10,632 nucleotides of DNA, taken from assembly GCA_020854925.1 (NCBI GenBank), contig JAHKLV010000158.1, positions 1 through 10,632 on the forward strand, in the 5' to 3' direction. This DNA is from Candidatus Methanofastidiosia archaeon. Its GTDB lineage: Archaea > Methanobacteriota_B > Thermococci > Methanofastidiosales > NM3. Of this stretch, positions 6,098-10,632 are shown piece by piece (within the stretch, counting starts at the first letter, position 1; the number at the start of each line of letters is the position of its first letter). Made by a program: the position numbers and the translations under genes. A model generated the notes under the pieces. That model searched no databases and was not told the DNA's origin. It saw only the letters and a program-made list of their open reading frames with translations.

Positions 6098-6212
6098 AAA
6101 CGCAAGTGGGGATTAGGCCAATCCATATCATCCAGGGATATAATGGATATTATGTTCCTATATTCTCCATCAATTCGTCAAATCATACATAAGCATACTT
6201 GGAGGTACGGCT
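6098..6212 (+). promoter_or_regulatory. 5' leader of the ribosomal operon with hairpin and strong RBS
   Basis: The predicted leader begins with a small perfect hairpin: GGATT (6110-6114), loop AGGCC, AATCC (6120-6124). A further weak pairing, ATCCAT (6121-6126) with ATGGAT (6143-6148), is mutually exclusive with the first because both use 6121-6124. That gives two alternative folds near the 5' end. The leader ends with GGAGGT (6201-6206), 6 nt before the uL3 ATG. A leader of this length suggests translational feedback control, but no known ribosomal-protein binding site is recognised. Confidence 0.35.
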
Positions 6213-7223
6213 ATGGGAAATACAAGTGGTCATAGGACTAAGCCAAGGTCAGGTTCCTTGGCTTTCACACCAAGAAAACGGGCAAAGAGTTCCATATCCA
6301 GGAACACCACATGTGCAACCTCTGACAAGGTAAAGCTCATGGGGTTCCCCGGATACAAGGCAGGAATGACACATGTGTTAAAGGTAGATGACAGGCCGAA
6401 TGCCATCACCAAAGGAAAAGAGGTATTTGTTCCCGTCACCGTGGTAGAGACGCCGCCTGTCGTCGTGTGCGCCATCCGCGGATACACCACGACGGTGGAC
6501 GGAGAACGAGTCGTTAGTGAGATTTGGGCAGACGAGCTCTCAAAGGATCTTGACCGCATCATCTGTCTTCCGAAGAAGGAACGTTCAATGGCCGCGTTTG
6601 AAGAGGCTGTTACGAAAGGTACTATTTCACAATTACGCGTCATCGTGCACACGCAGCCGAGGCTCATCAAGCTCAAGAAGAAACCCGATGTGATGGAATA
6701 TGGTATAGGCGGGTCTTCCCTTGAAGAGCAGTTTGCGTACTGCAAGGGCATCCTCGGAAAGGAAGTCCGTGTCCACGATGTGTTTTCGGAAGGGAAGATT
6801 GTCGATGCCAGCGCCGTAACGAAGGGTAAGGGATTCCAAGGCCCGGTCAAGCGGTGGGGAATCACCATCCAGGACCGCAAGGTCAACGATGCCCGCAGGC
6901 ACGTGGGAAGCATCGGTCCATGGAATCCGGCGAGGACCATGTGGACCGTCGCCATGTCTGGTCAGATGGGATATCAGCAGAGAACCGAGTTCAATAAGCG
7001 TATCCTTCGCATCCATTCCGTGAGCGAGGTTGACGTTACGCCCAAGGGCGGATTCCTCCACTACGGTGTCTTGAGGACCGACTACGTCCTCGTCCGCGGT
7101 TCATTGCCCGGAACCACGAAGCGCATGGTCAGGCTTCGCGATGCGCTGCGGATGCCGCGACACATTCCCTCTGGCGTCCCAGAACTCACGTATGTCTCAA
7201 CAACATCCAAGCAGGGTGTATAA
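6213..7223 (+). CDS. rpl3: 50S ribosomal protein uL3
   Basis: A 336-residue archaeal/eukaryotic-type uL3, a core large-subunit protein that reaches the peptidyl transferase centre. Recognisable parts are the N-terminal SGSLAFTPRKRAKS block, GFPGYKAGMTHV, and the conserved central loop GSIGPWNPARTMWTVAMSGQMGYQQRTEFNKRI with the tryptophan finger. The position that is His in the WHP motif of yeast L3 is Asn here (WNP), as I recall for some archaea. The length is normal for archaea (about 330-350). The ATG is chosen on the GGAGGT site 6 nt upstream. It is the first gene of the operon, and uL4 begins 2 bp after its stop. Confidence 0.98.
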   Translation: MGNTSGHRTKPRSGSLAFTPRKRAKSSISRNTTCATSDKVKLMGFPGYKAGMTHVLKVDDRPNAITKGKEVFVPVTVVETPPVVVCAIRGYTTTVDGERVVSEIWADELSKDLDRIICLPKKERSMAAFEEAVTKGTISQLRVIVHTQPRLIKLKKKPDVMEYGIGGSSLEEQFAYCKGILGKEVRVHDVFSEGKIVDASAVTKGKGFQGPVKRWGITIQDRKVNDARRHVGSIGPWNPARTMWTVAMSGQMGYQQRTEFNKRILRIHSVSEVDVTPKGGFLHYGVLRTDYVLVRGSLPGTTKRMVRLRDALRMPRHIPSGVPELTYVSTTSKQGV

Positions 7224-7225
7224 TT

Positions 7226-7996
7226 ATGAAGTGCAATGTCTATTCTGTTGAAGGGAACGTCGTCGAATCGATTGAAGTCCCTGCGGTGTTTGGCACGGAG
7301 TTCCGTCCAGACCTTATCAGGCGGTCAGTTCTTTCCTCCCACTCATCGCGTTCACAGCCCTATGGGCCGAATCCGCATGCAGGAAAGCTGACAAGCGCGG
7401 AGTCCCTTGGAAAGAACAGGGGTATCGCTCGCCTTCCCCGTATGAAGTCGGGTCCTCGCAGGGGTGCCTTTGTGCCCCAGACCGTGGGTGGCAGGCGTGC
7501 CCACCCCCCGATTGTGGAGAAAATCCTCCATGAGAAGATTAACAGGAAAGAGCGACGCCTTGCCCTCATGTCCGCCATCGCCGTCACCGGAAAGGCAGAC
7601 ATGGTACGCTCACGCGGCCACCGCATCGAGGCTATCAAGGAGTTCCCTCTTGTTATCAGCGATGATCTTGAAAAGGTTCGAAAGACCAAGGAGACACGTG
7701 AAATCTTCAAGCTCATCGGCGTGTGGGATGACATTCTCCGGGCCAGAGAAAAGAAGATACGAGCGGGAAAAGGCAAGATGCGTGGGCGCAAGTACAAGAA
7801 GAAGAAGGGTCCGCTCGTCATCGTATCGCGCAACCAGGGCATCTACCTCGGTGCACGGAATCATCCCGGTGTCGATATCATCGAGGTCGAGAATCTCTCC
7901 ACCGAGGATCTCGCTCCTGGAACGGAACCTGGAAGGCTGGTCATCTGGACCAAGTCCGCCATAGAGAAGCTCAACATCCTCTTTGGGGGTAATTAA
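7226..7996 (+). CDS. rpl4: 50S ribosomal protein uL4
   Basis: A 256-residue archaeal uL4 (L4e/L1e type), which lines part of the nascent peptide exit tunnel. The long basic tunnel loop is clear: GKNRGIARLPR (62-72) and VGGRRAHPP (87-95). The middle is basic (GKGKMRGRKYKKKKGP), and the C-terminal RNQGIYLGARNHPGVDI block is typical of the archaeal/eukaryotic form. GGGTG (7214-7218), inside the end of uL3, gives a Shine-Dalgarno site with a 7-nt spacer. The 2-bp gaps on both sides indicate translational coupling. Confidence 0.98.
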   Translation: MKCNVYSVEGNVVESIEVPAVFGTEFRPDLIRRSVLSSHSSRSQPYGPNPHAGKLTSAESLGKNRGIARLPRMKSGPRRGAFVPQTVGGRRAHPPIVEKILHEKINRKERRLALMSAIAVTGKADMVRSRGHRIEAIKEFPLVISDDLEKVRKTKETREIFKLIGVWDDILRAREKKIRAGKGKMRGRKYKKKKGPLVIVSRNQGIYLGARNHPGVDIIEVENLSTEDLAPGTEPGRLVIWTKSAIEKLNILFGGN

Positions 7997-7998
7997 TC

Positions 7999-8259
7999 AT
8001 GAATCCCTATGACGTAGTCCTCTACCCGCTTATCTCTGAAAAGACAGTATCCATGATGGAGCGGGAGAACAAGCTTGTCTTCATCGTCACGAGGAAGGCA
8101 TCGAAAAACGAGATCAAGGGCGCCGTGGAGAAGCTGTACAAGGTGGAAGTGTCGGACGTGTCCGTGCTCATCCAGCCCGACGGCAAGAAGCGTGCCTTTG
8201 TCAAACTGCGCGAAGAATACTTGGCTGATGAAGTGGCCACCAAGATGGGGGTCTTCTAA
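7999..8259 (+). CDS. rpl23: 50S ribosomal protein uL23
   Basis: An 86-residue archaeal uL23, which sits at the tunnel exit and forms the docking site for signal recognition particle and chaperones. It has the family pattern of an early YPLISEKTVSMME block, a central KNEIKGAVEKLYKVEV helix-strand, and a short C-terminal DGKKRAFVKL strand. It lacks the extended N-terminal arm of eukaryotic forms. GGGGG (7985-7989) lies about 9 nt upstream. Its stop codon directly abuts the uL2 start. Confidence 0.97.
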   Translation: MNPYDVVLYPLISEKTVSMMERENKLVFIVTRKASKNEIKGAVEKLYKVEVSDVSVLIQPDGKKRAFVKLREEYLADEVATKMGVF

Positions 8260-8970
8260 ATGGGTCATCGAATTCGTTCGCAGAAGCGGGGAAGGGGAAG
8301 CATGAAGTACCGGACAACGTCCAAGAAGTACAAGACATGCATCCACTACGACCGCGCCATGGAAGGCCTTTCGGCCACCGTGCTTGATATCAGGCACGAC
8401 AGCGCACGGACCTGCCCCATCATGCAGGTGCGCTTCGAGGACGGCAGGGAGACGCTCATGCTCGCCCCCGAGGGCATCATGGTGGGAGAGGTCATCTCCT
8501 TCGGCAAGAAGGGGCGCATCAGCGTGGGAAACGTCTCCGATCTGGGGAGCATCCCTGAAGGTACCTTCGTGTACAACATCGAGAACACCCCCGGTGACGG
8601 CGGACAGTTCGTCCGTTCAGCCGGCACGTTCGCCACCGTGGTCACACAGGACACAGGCAAGACCGTCGTCCAGCTTCCCTCAAAGGTCATGAAGACCTTC
8701 AACGCCTCGTGCAAGGCATCCATCGGCATCGTCGCCGGCGGCGGAAGGCGTGAAAAGCCGTTTGTGAAGGCTGGGAAGAAGCACCACCTCATGCGGGGCA
8801 GGCCGACAATCTACCCGCGGGTGAATGCGACTGCCATGAACGTGGTCGACCACCCGTTCGGCGGCGGCGGCCACGACCATGCAGGTCGGCCTACGACGGT
8901 ATCAAGATCAACACCTCCGGGACGGAAGGTTGGACACATTGCTGCCAAGAGAACCGGGAGGAGAAGGTAA
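8260..8970 (+). CDS. rpl2: 50S ribosomal protein uL2
   Basis: A 236-residue archaeal uL2, which binds 23S rRNA and supports subunit joining and peptidyl transfer. The GDGGQFVRSAGTFA block and the highly conserved HPFGGGGHDHAGRPTTVSR segment, with the histidine in the functionally important loop, are both intact. The C-terminus is basic (GRRR). The start follows the uL23 stop with no gap; GGGGGT (8247-8252) provides a Shine-Dalgarno site 7 nt upstream. The overall sequence is closest, from memory, to Thermoplasmata uL2. Confidence 0.98.
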   Translation: MGHRIRSQKRGRGSMKYRTTSKKYKTCIHYDRAMEGLSATVLDIRHDSARTCPIMQVRFEDGRETLMLAPEGIMVGEVISFGKKGRISVGNVSDLGSIPEGTFVYNIENTPGDGGQFVRSAGTFATVVTQDTGKTVVQLPSKVMKTFNASCKASIGIVAGGGRREKPFVKAGKKHHLMRGRPTIYPRVNATAMNVVDHPFGGGGHDHAGRPTTVSRSTPPGRKVGHIAAKRTGRRR

Positions 8971-9378
8971 ATGGCGAGAAAGAAGTTTGTATATCGGGGA
9001 TATGAGCTCGAGGAGCTCCAAACCCTCCCCATGCAGGATGTTATCGGTCTTCTTCCTTCGCGCCAGAGGCGCTCCCTCACGAAGGGATACTCTGACAAGC
9101 AGAAGAAGCTTCTCACACGATTGAGAAATGCGAAGAAGGCCATGGAAGGCGGAGAGCGGATCATAATTCGCACACATTGCAGGGACATGATTATCCTCCC
9201 CGAGATGATAGGCCTTACCGTGGGTATCTATAACGGAAAGGAGTTTAAGGTCGTGGAGCTTGTCCCCGAGATGATCGGGCACTACTTTGGCGAGTACGCT
9301 CTCACGCGTGGACGCGTGAAGCACAGCTCGCCCGGTGTCGGTGCAACAAAGTCCTCTATGTACGTACCACTGAAGTAA
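8971..9378 (+). CDS. rps19: 30S ribosomal protein uS19
   Basis: A 135-residue archaeal uS19, found in the head of the small subunit near the A site, where it pairs with uS13. It has the archaeal/eukaryotic N-terminal extension (FVYRGYELEELQTLPM, then RQRRSLTKG) ahead of the universal core. The core includes IIRTHCRDMIILPEMIGLTV, the YNGKEF hairpin and GHYFGEYALTRGRVKHSSPG. The gene starts immediately after the uL2 stop. GGGAGGAG (8956-8963) within the end of uL2 is a strong Shine-Dalgarno site. Confidence 0.97.
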   Translation: MARKKFVYRGYELEELQTLPMQDVIGLLPSRQRRSLTKGYSDKQKKLLTRLRNAKKAMEGGERIIIRTHCRDMIILPEMIGLTVGIYNGKEFKVVELVPEMIGHYFGEYALTRGRVKHSSPGVGATKSSMYVPLK

Positions 9379-9382
9379 GGAG

Positions 9383-9850
9383 ATGGATACATTGGCTGCA
9401 TATTCATTCACGAAACAAACGGACCCCACAAAGTCCGCCCGTGTGTACGGCAAGGACTTGAGGATTTCACCAAAGCACGCCACGGAGATCTCTCGCGAGA
9501 TCCGTGGCATGAAGCTTGAGGCGGCAAAGCTGTTCATGGAAGAGGTCATGGAAAAGAAGCGACCCGTCGCCTTCAAGCGGCACAACAGAAAAGTGGGCCA
9601 CCGGCATGGCCTTGTGGGCTGGGACGCCGGTCGGTACCCCGTGAAGGCGAGCTCGCACTTCCTCAAGCTCCTCAAGGAGCTTCAGGCTAATGCGGAGTAC
9701 AAAGGTCTTGACGTGGACCGATTGAGGATAATCCACGCCGCCTCGTACCGAAGCAGGGTCATTCCCGGCTTCGTTCCTCGTGCCTATGGCAGGGGAACGC
9801 CCTACAATCAGGTGCTGACCAACATCGAACTCGTCGTGGAGGAGAGATAA
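9383..9850 (+). CDS. rpl22: 50S ribosomal protein uL22
   Basis: A 155-residue archaeal uL22, whose beta-hairpin forms part of the exit tunnel. The core starts at DLRISPKHATEISREIRGMKL. The tunnel hairpin region KVGHRHGLVGWDAGRYPVKAS and the C-terminal YRSRVIPGFVPRAYGRGTPYN are typical. The start is uncertain. The ATG at 9383 directly abuts GGAG (9379-9382), leaving no spacer. An in-frame TTG at 9392 has a 9-nt spacer and would give a 152-residue protein starting AAYSFTKQTDP, which fits the usual archaeal N-terminal length better. The stop overlaps the uS3 start codon by one base. Confidence 0.96.
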   Translation: MDTLAAYSFTKQTDPTKSARVYGKDLRISPKHATEISREIRGMKLEAAKLFMEEVMEKKRPVAFKRHNRKVGHRHGLVGWDAGRYPVKASSHFLKLLKELQANAEYKGLDVDRLRIIHAASYRSRVIPGFVPRAYGRGTPYNQVLTNIELVVEER

Positions 9851-10632
9851 TGGCTATCGAGCGCAGATTCATCGAAGAGAACATTAAGAATGCGAGCATC
9901 GACGAGTACCTCGCTAAGACGCTGGAACGCGCGGGTTACGGCGGCGTTGACATTAAGCGGAGCCCCTTGGGCACCCGCGTCATCGTCCAGGTCGAGACGC
10001 CCGGCGTCGTCATCGGCAGGAAGGGCAAAGCCATACGGAAGCTTACCACCGACCTTGAACAGGAGTTCAATCTGGAAAAGCCCCAAATCGAAGTGGAGAA
10101 TCTTCCCCGGCCGGAGTTCAATGCCAACGTCATGGCAAATCTCCTCGCGTCGGACCTTGAGAAGGGCATCCACTTCAGGCGTGCCGCCTACTTCCTCCTG
10201 AGAAAGATAATGTATTCAGGCGCCAAGGGCGTCGAGATCATCATATCCGGCAAGCTTACCGGCGAGCGTTCCCGTTCGGTCAGGTTTTACCAGGGATACA
10301 TCAAGAAGTCGGGCAATCCCGCCCTTGAAAATGTATCCACGGGATACGCCACGTCCAAGCGAAAGCTTGGCGCCATCGGCGTCAGGGTAAAGATCATGCC
10401 GGATGACATATCACTGCCTGACGAGGTCATCATCAAGGAAGGTGTCTTCGATCATGTCACACCAGCCCCGGTCGAACAGCCGCAGGCAGAAGAAGTGGAG
10501 ATGGCAGAAGAGATTGTCGAGGAGGAGCTCCCCCTGGACGATGAGTCCGTCGAGGAGGCCCCAGTCGAAGAGAAGGCAGAGGAAGAACCACTGCCTGATG
10601 CAGAGGAAGAACCACTGCCTGATGCAGAGGAA
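9850..10632 (+). CDS. rps3: 30S ribosomal protein uS3 with acidic tail (3' end off window)
   Basis: Begins with ATG at 9850, sharing one base with the uL22 stop, after GGAGGAG (9838-9844). The frame stays open for 261 codons to the window end. uS3 binds the small-subunit head at the mRNA entry tunnel and acts in mRNA unwinding and start-site selection. The type II KH domain carries VVIGRKGK (53-60, GRKG loop). The C-terminal domain has SGKLTGERSRSVRFYQGY and ends near residue 203. After that comes a long acidic tail rich in Glu, Pro and Val. Its visible end is a repeat of AEEEPLPD, encoded by a 24-bp tandem repeat. Acidic tails occur in some archaeal uS3, but the repeat is notable. The next gene in this operon type is usually uL29. 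Confidence 0.97.
   Translation, partial: MAIERRFIEENIKNASIDEYLAKTLERAGYGGVDIKRSPLGTRVIVQVETPGVVIGRKGKAIRKLTTDLEQEFNLEKPQIEVENLPRPEFNANVMANLLASDLEKGIHFRRAAYFLLRKIMYSGAKGVEIIISGKLTGERSRSVRFYQGYIKKSGNPALENVSTGYATSKRKLGAIGVRVKIMPDDISLPDEVIIKEGVFDHVTPAPVEQPQAEEVEMAEEIVEEELPLDDESVEEAPVEEKAEEEPLPDAEEEPLPDAEE
10576..10632 (+). repeat. 24-bp in-frame tandem repeat in the uS3 tail
   Basis: Two identical 24-bp units (10576-10599 and 10600-10623) are followed by the first 9 bp of a third unit at the window end. Each unit encodes AEEEPLPD. The units are identical at the DNA level, including third codon positions, so the duplication is recent or being homogenised. The true copy number lies beyond the window. 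Confidence 0.9.

Noticed and set aside
6230..6955. Minus-strand 241-codon open frame
   Set aside because: It lies wholly inside rpl3 in antisense and has no recognisable domain; rpl3 is certain.
1..10632. CRISPR array, insertion sequence or prophage
   Set aside because: No regularly spaced 25-40 bp repeats, no transposase or integrase reading frame and no terminal inverted repeats with target duplications were seen.

Overview
The window is archaeal and carries the start of the archaeal S10-type ribosomal protein operon, in the order uL3-uL4-uL23-uL2-uS19-uL22-uS3. Protein features (uL22, uS19 and eukaryote-like uL3/uL4 forms), BRE/TATA-type promoters, T-tract terminators and a mix of leaderless and Shine-Dalgarno starts all fit a euryarchaeal-grade archaeon. 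The uL2 and uS19 sequences look most like Thermoplasmatota from memory; that placement is inference and was not searched.

Left part (1-2364): two tandem minus-strand copies of a multi-pass permease, resembling the NCS2/SulP (UraA-fold) group. The downstream copy is cut by the window edge, and only its first 43 codons are present (39 of 43 residues identical to the complete copy). The copies are separated by, and preceded by, extremely AT-rich spacers. One stretch of 81 bp (277-357) has no G or C at all. The spacers hold promoters, a T-tract terminator, inverted repeats and a compact hairpin-forming element.

Middle (2365-5969): a membrane-anchored extracellular protein with a GATase-1-like/DUF4350-like fold runs convergently, with a 5-bp gap, into a secreted and C-terminally anchored M1-family zinc metallopeptidase. 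The peptidase gene is divergent from RNase Z (tRNA 3' end processing). The 48 bp between those two start codons holds one AT-rich box about equally far from both, which suggests a shared bidirectional, leaderless promoter.

Right part (5970-10632): a BRE/TATA promoter and a roughly 110-nt leader precede seven tightly packed ribosomal protein genes (gaps of 0-4 bp or a 1-bp overlap). uS3 runs off the end and carries a long acidic C-terminal tail that ends in an in-frame 24-bp tandem repeat. I found no CRISPR array, tRNA, rRNA, transposase or phage gene. No clearly new multi-gene system is visible. The most interesting signals are regulatory (shared promoter, operator-like repeats, AT-only spacer, operon leader) and the repeat-bearing uS3 tail.
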